DNA of 64,000 nucleotides from Zobellia barbeyronii (GTDB lineage Bacteria; Bacteroidota; Bacteroidia; Flavobacteriales; Flavobacteriaceae), in NCBI RefSeq assembly GCF_018603515.1, contig NZ_JACATN010000001.1, forward strand, positions 620,001 through 684,000, in the 5' to 3' direction. Position numbers and translations under genes: made by a program. The notes under the pieces are model-generated. The model worked only from the letters and a program-made list of their open reading frames with translations. It made no database searches and had not been told where the DNA came from. Below, piece after piece: positions 8,364 through 16,733 of this stretch; the stretch's first letter is position 1; each line of letters opens with the position of its first letter.

Positions 8364-9917
8364 ATGTCAAAAGTAGCATCGCAATTCGGTATTGATAAAG
8401 CTCTAAAAGATTTGGGGATTCAAGATATAAATAACGGAACCTCAACAGGATCTTCAAATTTTATTTCTGGTGAAATTATTTCATCCTACTCACCTGTAGA
8501 CGGAGAATTAATTGCAAAAGTAAAAGCTACTACAAAAGAGGATTATGAAAAGGTAATGCAATCAGCAACGGCGGCCTTCAAAACTTGGCGAACCAAGCCT
8601 GCCCCTCTACGTGGTGAGATTGTACGCCAATTTGGAGAAAAATTAAGAGAGAAAAAAGAAGCTTTAGGCAAACTGGTTTCCTATGAAATGGGAAAAAGCT
8701 ACCAAGAAGGCTTGGGCGAGGTTCAAGAAATGATAGACATCTGCGATTTTGCAGTAGGTTTATCAAGACAATTGCACGGTCTCACTATGCATTCGGAAAG
8801 ACCTGGTCACCGTATGTACGAACAATACCATTCTTTAGGAGTAGTTGGTATTATATCTGCTTTTAACTTTCCTGTAGCCGTTTGGGCATGGAATACTGCG
8901 CTGGCTTGGATTTGTGGCGATGTCTGTGTTTGGAAACCATCTGAAAAAACACCTCTTTGTGGTGTTGCCTGCCAAAACATTGCTGCGGAAGTTTTTAAAG
9001 CCAACAATTTACCAGAAGGTATTTCGTGTTTGATCAATGGTGATTACAAAATTGGTGAAATAATGACTTCAGATAGTCGTATTCCTTTGATATCAGCTAC
9101 TGGATCCACACGTATGGGGAAAAATGTAGCACAGACCGTAGCTGCTAGGTTAGGTAAATCTTTACTGGAACTTGGTGGTAACAACGCCATTATTGTAACT
9201 CCAGATGCAGATATAAAAATGACGGTTATAGGCGCTGTTTTTGGTGCGGTTGGTACAGCAGGGCAACGTTGTACTTCTACCCGAAGGGTAATTATTCACG
9301 ATAGCATTTATGATAAAGTCAAAACAGCCATAGTGGAGGCGTACAAACAACTTAGAATTGGTAATCCTTTAGATGAAAACAATCATGTTGGTCCTTTAAT
9401 AGATACTGATGCCGTAGCTTCTTATAACACCGCACTTACGAAAGTTGTGGATGAAGGCGGAAAAATAATTATAGAAGGAGGTGTTCTAGAAGGCGAAGGC
9501 TATGAAAGTGGTTGCTACGTAAAACCTGCTATAGCAGAAGCTAAGGCAGATTATAAAATCGTGCAGCATGAAACTTTTGCACCTGTACTTTATCTTTTAA
9601 AATATTCAGGAACTGTTGAAAATGCTATTGAAGCACAAAATGGAGTGGCACAAGGACTGTCTTCGGCCATAATGACCAACAACCTTAGAGAAGCAGAACA
9701 TTTTTTATCCGTTGCAGGAAGTGATTGTGGTATTGCCAATGTAAACATAGGAACATCAGGCGCAGAAATTGGCGGAGCTTTTGGTGGTGAGAAAGAAACC
9801 GGCGGCGGTCGTGAATCTGGTTCAGATGCATGGAAAGTATATATGCGCAGACAAACCAATACCATAAACTACACAACAGAACTTCCTTTAGCTCAAGGTA
9901 TAAAATTTGACCTATAA
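8364..9917 (+). CDS. Aldehyde dehydrogenase, ALDH7 (antiquitin/aminoadipate semialdehyde) type
   Basis: NAD(P)-dependent oxidation of an aldehyde to its acid, most likely 2-aminoadipate 6-semialdehyde in lysine breakdown. The 517-residue length fits ALDH7. Catalytic residues are present: Asn168 in FNFP, Lys191 in WKPSEKTP, Glu269 in LELGGNNA and nucleophile Cys303 in GQRCTSTRR. The Arg next to the Cys and the EVQEMID segment around residue 119 are features by which ALDH7 recognises aminoadipate semialdehyde. Substrate is inferred from subfamily resemblance only; no lysine-pathway gene is adjacent. A near-match -7 box TATCTTTA lies upstream. A strong stem-loop terminator follows the stop. Confidence 0.92.
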   Translation: MSKVASQFGIDKALKDLGIQDINNGTSTGSSNFISGEIISSYSPVDGELIAKVKATTKEDYEKVMQSATAAFKTWRTKPAPLRGEIVRQFGEKLREKKEALGKLVSYEMGKSYQEGLGEVQEMIDICDFAVGLSRQLHGLTMHSERPGHRMYEQYHSLGVVGIISAFNFPVAVWAWNTALAWICGDVCVWKPSEKTPLCGVACQNIAAEVFKANNLPEGISCLINGDYKIGEIMTSDSRIPLISATGSTRMGKNVAQTVAARLGKSLLELGGNNAIIVTPDADIKMTVIGAVFGAVGTAGQRCTSTRRVIIHDSIYDKVKTAIVEAYKQLRIGNPLDENNHVGPLIDTDAVASYNTALTKVVDEGGKIIIEGGVLEGEGYESGCYVKPAIAEAKADYKIVQHETFAPVLYLLKYSGTVENAIEAQNGVAQGLSSAIMTNNLREAEHFLSVAGSDCGIANVNIGTSGAEIGGAFGGEKETGGGRESGSDAWKVYMRRQTNTINYTTELPLAQGIKFDL

Positions 9918-9940
9918 GACTTAAGAATTTTTTAAATTTG

Positions 9941-10003
9941 AAAACCCGCCTTTAATCACTTGTCCTTCCCCCGAATAGACAAACGAAAAATTGGCGGGTT
10001 TTT
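9941..10003 (+). terminator. Compound, probably bidirectional terminator after the ALDH7 gene
   Basis: The outer stem pairs AAAACCCGCC (9941-9950) with GGCGGGTTTT (9993-10002). Inside the loop TTGTC (9960-9964) pairs with GACAA (9978-9982). T-runs flank the stem on both strands, so it can serve both the ALDH gene and the minus-strand small ORF. Confidence 0.7.
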
Positions 10004-10620
10004 AAAACACTAACTCAAATAACTATTTAAAGAACGTATTACTATTACTTTTAGTAACGGAGATTAAATTAATTACTATGATCTCCTCTTATAGATTCTG
10101 TCTCATTAACCCTCCAACTTCCTTGAAGTAGCGTCTGCATGCCCAAGACAATAAACATGCATAAAAAGGTGACTACCTTTAGTATTTCAGTTTTCATAAC
10201 TCATGTCTTTTTAGGGTTCTCAGTTTAGTTTTATAAATGTATTCAACTTCGGTTAAGACAAAAAACGATTATGTGTAAGCCCATCGTATTTTCACATAAC
10301 TAGTCCGTTTTCATGTATAATCGGCATTACACCAAAATATTTTTTTCAGCCTTAATAGCTAAATATCAACCCAATAGACTTCTAGAGGGAATAACCACTA
10401 ATTTTCAGCCCCAAGTAACTAACTCTCTCATTACAAGTACTATACAATTTTACTTTATAAGGGTTAGAAAATTGATATACTCCTTTAACACAACTTTAAT
10501 ATAATTACAGCGTTTAAACCTAAAAATATAATTGTAGTACTTTACTTATTAATTTAGTAGATTTAGTACTAGTTATGTTTTTTTTAATACATTGTAGTCT
10601 AAACACTTAACCCATTAACA
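10004..10620. other. AT-rich intergenic region, mostly empty
   Basis: Apart from the 42-codon candidate ORF at 10069-10197, this stretch of about 600 bases holds nothing I can support. A 63-codon plus-strand frame at 10313-10504 has no family resemblance and AT-driven composition. TAGATTTA near 10557 is a weak -7 candidate for the OmpA-like gene. Confidence 0.55.
10069..10197 (-). CDS. Candidate 42-residue single-pass membrane peptide
   Basis: ATG at 10197 opens a 42-codon frame ending TAA at 10069-10071. The N-terminal half is hydrophobic (VVTFLCMFIVLGM), giving one transmembrane helix, and the C-terminal half is polar (RVNETESIRGDHSN). Upstream on the minus strand is TACATTTA, one base off the -7 consensus, with a TTG 17 bases further up. 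The downstream terminator at 9941-10003 works in this direction too. I do not recognise a family. Small size makes chance occurrence possible. Confidence 0.4.
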   Translation of the reverse strand: MKTEILKVVTFLCMFIVLGMQTLLQGSWRVNETESIRGDHSN

Positions 10621-11538
10621 ATGAAAAACACCACCCTTTACCTACTTGGTATTATCATTACCATTATAGTAGGAACCTATTTTTATTTTTCTTGTTGTAG
10701 TTATTGCGGAACGGCAGTTACACAAAAAGAAGATCCAAAAGAACAGGTTGCTCCGGCACCGGTTGCACCTAAAATTACATCCTACCCTTTTGCTTTGGGT
10801 GACGGTGATTTTGCCTATTCCACAGAAGACAATTTTAACTTTAACACGTCTTCATCTAATTATCTGGAACCTGTTTCAGAAAACGTTAGAAAAGGAATAT
10901 TACCTGGTCTAAAAAATCATTTAACCAACAACGAAAACAAGGTTTTTAACATCACCGGATATTATACCAGTGATGAAGAAAATAATTCAGCCTTTCCTAA
11001 TTTAGGTCTTGCTAGAGCAAATTCTGTAAAGAACTATTTTGTTTCACAGGAAATTCCATCTTCGCAAATTAATACTAGCGGAAAATTGGTTGATGACATG
11101 GTTCCGGACAAAAACATATACCGTGGCCCTGTAGGCTATGCTATAGAAGAAGCTTCTGCTGATGCTGAAGACCAATTAAAGGCTCTTTACGACAAAATTA
11201 CAGGAGACCCTCTAATTCTATACTTCGATACTGCAGAAGCCTCTATAAACCCTTCTGCAGCTCAACGTCAGAAAATAGCGGATATAACTCATTATCTTGA
11301 TAAACTGGAAAACGCAAAATGTCAAGTAGTAGGTTATACCGATAGTCAAGGTAGCAGAAAAACCAATATGAGACTTGGACAAGAAAGAGCCGATTTTGCA
11401 AAAGCATATCTGATGCAGAACGGTATTGCAGATAAAAAAATAAAAACAGACTCTAAAGGACCCAAAGACCCAATTGCCAGTAATGCTACTGATGAGGGTA
11501 GGGCCAAGAATAGAAGGACCGTAATTACTATTAAATAA
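10621..11538 (+). CDS. OmpA-like domain protein with N-terminal membrane anchor
   Basis: A 305-residue protein. Residues 6-25 are a hydrophobic helix followed by CCSYC, so it is membrane-anchored or a lipoprotein-like exported protein. A Pro/Ala/Lys linker leads to two OmpA-type regions. The first, about residues 55-175, is diverged. The second, about 190-305, has a clear GYTDSQGS segment, LGQERADFAKAYL and the closing GRAKNRRTVITIK, the core of peptidoglycan-binding OmpA domains. It therefore probably sits in the periplasm and grips the cell wall. The HhH membrane protein follows 24 bases later and shares a terminator, which suggests a two-gene operon. Confidence 0.85.
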   Translation: MKNTTLYLLGIIITIIVGTYFYFSCCSYCGTAVTQKEDPKEQVAPAPVAPKITSYPFALGDGDFAYSTEDNFNFNTSSSNYLEPVSENVRKGILPGLKNHLTNNENKVFNITGYYTSDEENNSAFPNLGLARANSVKNYFVSQEIPSSQINTSGKLVDDMVPDKNIYRGPVGYAIEEASADAEDQLKALYDKITGDPLILYFDTAEASINPSAAQRQKIADITHYLDKLENAKCQVVGYTDSQGSRKTNMRLGQERADFAKAYLMQNGIADKKIKTDSKGPKDPIASNATDEGRAKNRRTVITIK

Positions 11539-11562
11539 TCAACAAACTAAAATTGAATTAAA

Positions 11563-12150
11563 ATGGAATCAGGAAATATAAACATTTGGTGCTGGTTAAT
11601 CCCTCTTCTTGTAGGTGTAATTTGTGGTATTCTAGGCTATCTTATTGGCAAAGGAAGCACTAAAGTAATAGACAACTCAGAGGATTTAAAACGTTGCCAC
11701 GATAAGAATTCTAAATTGAAGGCCGATCTTGAGGCTTGCAATCAAAAACTGTTAACAATGCCCGAAACACCAAGTGTTTCTTCCTCATTAGGAGCAACGG
11801 CAGCAGCAGTAGCGGCACCTATAGCAATGGCTCCTGAGCCTGTTGCTATTCCGTTTGACGCTGCGGCGGCGAAATTAGCGATTGGCAAGACCGTAAAAGA
11901 AAATGATCTAAAGGTTGTTGAAGGTATAGGCCCTAAAATTGAAGGTCTCTTTCAAGCAGCAGGTGTTAAAACCTGGAAAGCTTTATCGGAAACCTCAGTA
12001 GCTAAATGTCAAGAAGTTCTAAAAGGCGGAGGCGACCGTTATAAAATTCACGATCCTGCATCGTGGCCAATGCAATCTAAAATGTGCTACGAAGGCAAAT
12101 GGGCCGAACTTGCCAAATGGCAAGATGAACATGACCACGGAAAGTTATAA
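11563..12150 (+). CDS. Membrane-anchored protein with a helix-hairpin-helix-like domain
   Basis: A 195-residue protein. Residues 9-29 form one transmembrane helix (WLIPLLVGVICGILGYLIG). A charged, coiled-coil-prone stretch follows at about 35-65, then an Ala/Val-rich linker at about 75-105. The C-terminal domain starts LKVVEGIGPKIEGLFQAAGVKTW, the GIGPK signature of helix-hairpin-helix domains close to DUF4332 and ribosomal-protein-linked HhH modules. Such domains usually bind DNA or proteins; which one applies here is unknown. It is the second gene of a pair with the OmpA-like protein and is followed by a rho-independent terminator. Confidence 0.8.
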   Translation: MESGNINIWCWLIPLLVGVICGILGYLIGKGSTKVIDNSEDLKRCHDKNSKLKADLEACNQKLLTMPETPSVSSSLGATAAAVAAPIAMAPEPVAIPFDAAAAKLAIGKTVKENDLKVVEGIGPKIEGLFQAAGVKTWKALSETSVAKCQEVLKGGGDRYKIHDPASWPMQSKMCYEGKWAELAKWQDEHDHGKL

Positions 12151-12174
12151 TTTTCAACTTTTGCTATTCTTACA

Positions 12175-12201
12175 AACCCTCCCTCAACGGAGGGTTTTTT
12201 T
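12175..12201 (+). terminator. Rho-independent terminator of the OmpA-like/HhH operon
   Basis: AACCCTCC (12175-12182) pairs with GGAGGGTT (12189-12196) around a six-base loop, with a T-run to 12201. Confidence 0.88.
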
Positions 12202-12430
12202 GTGGACATATGCTGTTCATCGACTAAATTGAACACCTTATATTTTTCACAACAGAGTTGGATGAGTTCACAACAATAATTTAGATGAACAATAAAACCA
12301 CCGTAAGTTTACAGTGTAATTAAGTGATAGTCTTGATCCCAAATCTACTCTTGAACTTAACCGAAACAAGTAACGAATCCCAAGTCCGCTACTTGACCTA
12401 TAAAAAAGAATTTACCTACTTAAGCAAAAA
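12202..12430. other. Intergenic spacer between convergent operons
   Basis: With its flanking terminators this gap between genes spans 343 bases. Between the two terminators there is no credible ORF. An imperfect inverted repeat (GTTCATC...TAAATT at 12215-12230 against AATTTAGATGAAC at 12278-12290) is the only structure seen and may be chance. Confidence 0.5.
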
Positions 12431-12458
12431 AAATCCGGTTCATAAATGAACCGGATTT
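12431..12458 (-). terminator. Terminator of the acyl-ACP desaturase gene
   Basis: A perfect 13-bp inverted repeat: AAATCCGGTTCAT (12431-12443) and ATGAACCGGATTT (12446-12458) with a two-base centre. Runs of A on the left and T on the right make it bidirectional. It lies 35 bases beyond the desaturase stop. Confidence 0.88.
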
Positions 12459-12493
12459 TTTTAGTTTTATTAAATGCTTAAAAGGATTTTAGC

Positions 12494-13492
12494 TTACACC
12501 ATACCGTTGGCATCTACCCATTTAAATTTATAGTCATCTTCTGGGAATTTCATTCTCTCAGAAATACGCTCTAATCTAGCAGGAAGCTTAATTAGATAAT
12601 CACGTGCTTTTTCTGCTTCATCAGAAAGACTTCTTACGTTGTCCAATTCCCAATAAGCATTTAGTTTTCTAAGAATTTCTACATAATCCTGTGCTGTATA
12701 AACACCTAAGCGTTGTGCACAGTTAGAAAAGTTCTCAAAAGCAGTACCAATAGTTCCACCAGACTCTCTTAAAAAGTGCGCTGGCATAACAATTTTCTTC
12801 TTCATCATATCTGCAAAGGCCAACATCATACCAGATGGGTCTTCACCAAAAATTGTTTTCACAAATTCTCTATATGCCAGGTGGTGACGCATTTCATCAC
12901 CAGCAATAATTGTACACATTTTACCCAATAAAACATTTCCTTTCTTCTTTGCCATTTGGCCAACTCTCTTATGAGAAATATTGGTAGCCAATTCTTGAAA
13001 TGAAGTGTATACAAAGTTTTTATAAGGATCTCTATCCGTACCAATATCAAAACCATCTGATATTAAGTGCTGAGTAGTAATTTCTATTTCACGCATATTT
13101 ACCCTTCCAGATAAATACAAATATTTATTTAGTACATCTCCATGACGATTTTCCTCGGCAGTCCATGCTCTAACCCATTTAGACCATCCGTTTGTCTTGT
13201 TTGGTCCGTGTTGGTCAATTCCCTCAACGTCCATAAGCCAAGATTCGTAAGTTGGCAAAGCTTCTTCTGTAATAGTATCCGCTACCATGGTTACCCAAAA
13301 ATCGTAACCTAATTCTTTTGCTTCTCCCCTAAGTTCTTTTACCGCTTCTAAAAAACCATCACTTTCTGAATCAGGTAAAAAATCAGTTGGTTGCCAGATG
13401 TCCTCTGGTTTAATTAAAAAAGAATCCATAAATCCATCCACCTGCGGCTCAATAGCCTGCATTACCTCTAATCTGATGTTCTTTTGGGACAT
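12494..13492 (-). CDS. Acyl-ACP desaturase (soluble di-iron, fatty-acid desaturase type 2)
   Basis: Introduces a cis double bond into an acyl chain carried on acyl carrier protein, using O2 and reduced ferredoxin. It probably supplies membrane unsaturated fatty acids. The 332-residue protein has both iron-binding repeats: EENRH at 113-117 and DEMRH at 199-203, with further carboxylates such as Glu75 to Glu77 and Glu167. No membrane helix is seen, as expected for this soluble family. It is a single gene with its own terminator. The regiospecificity of the double bond cannot be read from the sequence. Confidence 0.92.
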   Translation of the reverse strand: MSQKNIRLEVMQAIEPQVDGFMDSFLIKPEDIWQPTDFLPDSESDGFLEAVKELRGEAKELGYDFWVTMVADTITEEALPTYESWLMDVEGIDQHGPNKTNGWSKWVRAWTAEENRHGDVLNKYLYLSGRVNMREIEITTQHLISDGFDIGTDRDPYKNFVYTSFQELATNISHKRVGQMAKKKGNVLLGKMCTIIAGDEMRHHLAYREFVKTIFGEDPSGMMLAFADMMKKKIVMPAHFLRESGGTIGTAFENFSNCAQRLGVYTAQDYVEILRKLNAYWELDNVRSLSDEAEKARDYLIKLPARLERISERMKFPEDDYKFKWVDANGMV

Positions 13493-13555
13493 ATTCCTGT
13501 TTTTTGTAAAGATCGTTAATTATCTAGTGAAAATATAAAAATAAAATGGCTTTTT

Positions 13556-14281
13556 TCAATTTCTACCCGGTTCGTTTGGGTACAATGTGTTTACTGGGTC
13601 ACTCTGCCAAACCTTCTTTGTATCAACGTCTAACATAGAAAGTGGCCCTTTAAATGCCGCTCCTGTATCTACATTCCACACATTGGCTGCTAACTTAGGT
13701 ACAGCAATACCTGTTTTTGAAATAGGCGTATGACCAATAAAAACCTCCTTGTAATGCGTTAATCGCTTTGGGTAATGTGCATCATTTGTTTCGAGGTCTG
13801 GATTTAAAGACCTTGCCAATTCCCACAGTGTACGGTCCCAATAAAAAGTTTGCTTAAAATATTCATGCTCCACACCTTTTAGATTGGTAAACCCGGCATG
13901 TAAAAACAACCTTTTCTCAGTATCTAAGTAGTAATTTTCAAGACTTTCATAAAAGTGGATATGATTCTCTTTTGTTTTTTTGTCTGCATTTTCATAAGAA
14001 GCCAATGTAGCACCACCACCGTGTTGCAACCAAAGCGGATTATCTTTGCCGTCTCGCAACCACTCTAAGCAAAGCTCATCATGGTTTCCCCTAATAAACC
14101 TGCAATTGTGTCTACTCTTTAATGCAATCAAGAAGTCAATGGTTTCAACTGCCTGACTCCAACCATCTACATAATCGCCTAAAAAAATAAGCTGGTCTTC
14201 TGTGGTTACTTGTCCTCTTTCAAGTACCTGTTTCAATCCCTCTAAACCAGAATGGATATCACCTATTACCAATGTTCTCAT
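13556..14281 (-). CDS. Metallophosphoesterase, serine/threonine phosphatase type
   Basis: The start is taken as the ATG at 14281, giving 241 residues beginning MRTLVIGDIHSG. A longer frame to 14347 runs into the upstream gene and lacks family resemblance. The ATG overlaps the upstream TGA as ATGA, a translational-coupling arrangement. Calcineurin-like metal motifs are complete: GDIHS (Asp8, His10), GDYVDG (Asp36), GNHDE (Asn66, His67), LFLHAGF and IGHTP. These enzymes resemble PrpA/PrpB and diadenosine tetraphosphatases. The substrate could be a phosphoprotein or a dinucleotide. It sits downstream of the zinc-ribbon and SPFH genes in one operon. Confidence 0.9.
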   Translation of the reverse strand: MRTLVIGDIHSGLEGLKQVLERGQVTTEDQLIFLGDYVDGWSQAVETIDFLIALKSRHNCRFIRGNHDELCLEWLRDGKDNPLWLQHGGGATLASYENADKKTKENHIHFYESLENYYLDTEKRLFLHAGFTNLKGVEHEYFKQTFYWDRTLWELARSLNPDLETNDAHYPKRLTHYKEVFIGHTPISKTGIAVPKLAANVWNVDTGAAFKGPLSMLDVDTKKVWQSDPVNTLYPNEPGRN

Positions 14282-15363
14282 TGTGCAAAAATCGCAATTA
14301 TCCCAAGGATAGCAATGATAAAAAGTACCAAAAAGAATATTTTCCAAAAAGAATACGGTCTTGTACCGCTCAACTCACCTGTTTGTCCATTAATGTAGAA
14401 GTTGTATTCTTTATTATTATACCGATAAGAACTAATATATACTGGAAGCAAAATATGCTTGAAAGTTTCATCCGCTAGTTTAATATCTGCCTGAGAAATT
14501 CTTTGGGTATCTCCCCCAATATCCTTTCTAATCCAGCCATTGGCTACTTGCTTGGCTTTTTGAAATGAAGAGTGATGCCCCTCTTTTAAAGAAACGGTAT
14601 ATTTTTCAGTTACAAAGCCCGATAAATATTTTGAGTTGAAAGGAACCAACTCCTTCACATTCCAAAATGCAATCTTAGCAGGAATATCTCTGCGTTTCTT
14701 TTCGGATGCATTAATAAGAATATCATCTACAAAACCATTTACTACACCTGATGTAGATGACCACCGTGTTTTCCTAACTTGACGCGTCTGTGTACCGTTT
14801 TTTGTGCGTACCCGTTCTGTTTCGTAATAATAGTCACCTCTTTGCCCTTTATACTTCGCATTTAAATTAGCATCAAAGGTCCAATAGGGAAGGTATAATC
14901 CGTGCAAACCCTCAGGATCAAGAGCAGCCCTTTTCAATTTATTAGGTGCAAACCAAATTCCACCCACCCATGTTTTGAAAGTGGCTTTGGCCTTTTGCGC
15001 ATCAATTTGAAAGGGAACGAGCGCCCCGGGTACGATCCACCCCTCTCTTTCAACATCTTCAAGAATTAAGGGCTCACTACAATAGATACAATCCAGCGAT
15101 TTATAATTTTCTCCCACATGCTGGTTCGCACCACAATTCTTGCAATGCAGAATGTCAATAGTTTCTGTATACACATTCTCGCCCACCACTTTAAGATAGT
15201 GCTGAAGCTCCAGCTCCTCAAAACTGCTTTTGGCCTGTTCTATAAATTCTTCGTAACCACAATATTCACATTTAAGTTGATGTGAACCTGGTTTGAATTT
15301 TAACTCCGCACCACAATTAGCACATGCCTTTTTATGTTCAGATTGTTTTGTTTCTTCTTCCAT
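14278..15363 (-). CDS. Zinc-ribbon membrane protein (YdjG-like)
   Basis: A 361-residue protein. Two zinc ribbons sit at the N-terminus: CANC at 14-17 with CEYC at 32-35, and CKNC at 74-77 with CIYC at 92-95. A mostly beta-rich middle region includes LHGLYLPYWTFDA. One C-terminal transmembrane helix spans about residues 339-360. Databases often label such proteins TFIIB-type zinc finger or PriA-like, but there is no helicase domain. The closest setting I know is Bacillus YdjG, which partners the SPFH protein YdjI at the membrane. Here an SPFH-domain gene lies directly upstream, and the phosphoesterase overlaps its stop by ATGA. Function is inferred from the neighbourhood. Confidence 0.8.
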   Translation of the reverse strand: MEEETKQSEHKKACANCGAELKFKPGSHQLKCEYCGYEEFIEQAKSSFEELELQHYLKVVGENVYTETIDILHCKNCGANQHVGENYKSLDCIYCSEPLILEDVEREGWIVPGALVPFQIDAQKAKATFKTWVGGIWFAPNKLKRAALDPEGLHGLYLPYWTFDANLNAKYKGQRGDYYYETERVRTKNGTQTRQVRKTRWSSTSGVVNGFVDDILINASEKKRRDIPAKIAFWNVKELVPFNSKYLSGFVTEKYTVSLKEGHHSSFQKAKQVANGWIRKDIGGDTQRISQADIKLADETFKHILLPVYISSYRYNNKEYNFYINGQTGELSGTRPYSFWKIFFLVLFIIAILGIIAIFAQ

Positions 15364-15426
15364 TAATCAGCGTATCTCAATTTCTACACAAAGTGTATTC
15401 ATCACGAGACAAAAACGATTTAAAAA

Positions 15427-16560
15427 TTAGATTGGTAATGGTGGTGGTGTGTTTCCTCCTAAAAAGGATTTTAATTCTTCTACCTCTTTTAAGGCTATCC
15501 AATTTTGCATTCCTTGTTTCCAAACTAAAGAATCGCGATTAATGGTCCTGCTGGCAAAAAGTTCTTTTAATTTATCGAAAGGAACCGGTCCGTTCTGTTT
15601 ACCGCTTGCCGAATAGTAATATTGCACTTGAACCGGCATTGGTGGTGGCCCGCCAGCAGATGGCGCTTGACCTCCAAAAGGCTGTTGACCGCCTTGGGGA
15701 TTCATCATATTACCCATTTGCTGCGCAAGCACAAAACCCATGCCCATGCCCATGCCAGCACCTGCAGTACCTCCTTCATTTTTAGCGGCAGCTTCCATTG
15801 CTTTGGCCGCTTTAAATTGCGAAAGTTTTACCATATCCAACTTGTCCAGCCTACTGTATTCAAAAATTTCTTTTTTGAGTTCTTCAGGCATTGATACGTT
15901 TTCGATATAAAAACGCTCCAACTCTATACCTACTCTTCCAAATTCTGGTTGCATTACCTCGGTGCACGTTTCCGAAAGCTCACTTGTATTTGCAGCATAC
16001 AGTTCAATTGGGAGATTTGCCTCACCAACCGTATCCGTAAAACGTGTAACTATTAAACTTTTAAGATGTTCGTTTACTTCATAATTAGTAAAATTACCAT
16101 CGGTACCTACTACATCTACAACAAACTTTCCTGGGTCATTTATTCTAAAACTATAGGTACCAAAAGCGCGTATCTCTACTAATCCAAAACGCTCATCACT
16201 TAAAATCACAGGATTTTTAGTTCCCCATTTCTCATCCGTAAATAAATGGGTGTTCACAAAATAAACCTCAGCCTTGAATGGACTATCAAATCCATACTTC
16301 CATCCTTTTAACGTAGTAAGGATAGGAAGGTTTTGTGTATTTAAAGTGTACGTGCCTGCCTTAAAAACATCCGCTAATTGACCTTCATTAATAAAAACCG
16401 CGGTTTGCCCTTCTCGTACTATCAGCTTCGCATTATTCTTTATTTCATTTTGATACCGTTCAAAACGATGCACAATAGTTCCATTGGTATTGTCTAGCCA
16501 TTCAATAATGTCAATAAACTCATGACTTAGTTTCTTTTTTATTTCGTTGAATAGGTCCAT
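15427..16560 (-). CDS. SPFH-domain protein with C-terminal GYF_2 domain (YdjI/virion-core-like)
   Basis: A 377-residue protein. An SPFH (band 7-like) domain covers about residues 30-240 of the type labelled virion core protein, with an EGQTAVFINEGQLADVF strand and GTYTLNT segment. A helical stretch follows. A Gly/Met/Pro/Gln-rich flexible linker covers about 265-312. A GYF_2 domain covers about 316-372, with the YYYSASGKQNGPVPFDKLKEL and LVWKQGMQNW core. GYF_2 domains bind proline-rich peptides or partner proteins. It is the first gene of a likely operon with the zinc-ribbon protein (63 bases downstream) and the phosphoesterase. A membrane-scaffold role is inferred from the Bacillus YdjG/YdjI analogy. 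Confidence 0.82.
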   Translation of the reverse strand: MDLFNEIKKKLSHEFIDIIEWLDNTNGTIVHRFERYQNEIKNNAKLIVREGQTAVFINEGQLADVFKAGTYTLNTQNLPILTTLKGWKYGFDSPFKAEVYFVNTHLFTDEKWGTKNPVILSDERFGLVEIRAFGTYSFRINDPGKFVVDVVGTDGNFTNYEVNEHLKSLIVTRFTDTVGEANLPIELYAANTSELSETCTEVMQPEFGRVGIELERFYIENVSMPEELKKEIFEYSRLDKLDMVKLSQFKAAKAMEAAAKNEGGTAGAGMGMGMGFVLAQQMGNMMNPQGGQQPFGGQAPSAGGPPPMPVQVQYYYSASGKQNGPVPFDKLKELFASRTINRDSLVWKQGMQNWIALKEVEELKSFLGGNTPPPLPI

Positions 16561-16733
16561 TTCTAAAGGCGTTTAAATTTTTTAATAAGGTAGTGGATTT
16601 CTGGAAAATGGGCAAAGAAGGGAGAAGGCATTTTATAATTGATGGAATAAATAACATAATTTCGCGTATACTTTAATATACTTGCGAAGCATTCAATTTT
16701 GATTACTTTAGAGCTAACAATTATATCCAAACA

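Noticed and set aside
10313-10504. 63-codon plus-strand frame in the intergenic region
   Set aside because: Composition follows the AT-rich DNA, there is no promoter or recognisable motif, and it ends without a terminator.
12215-12290. Imperfect inverted repeat between the OmpA/HhH operon and the desaturase gene
   Set aside because: The arms differ by a three-base insertion and are 47 bases apart; both neighbouring operons already have strong terminators.
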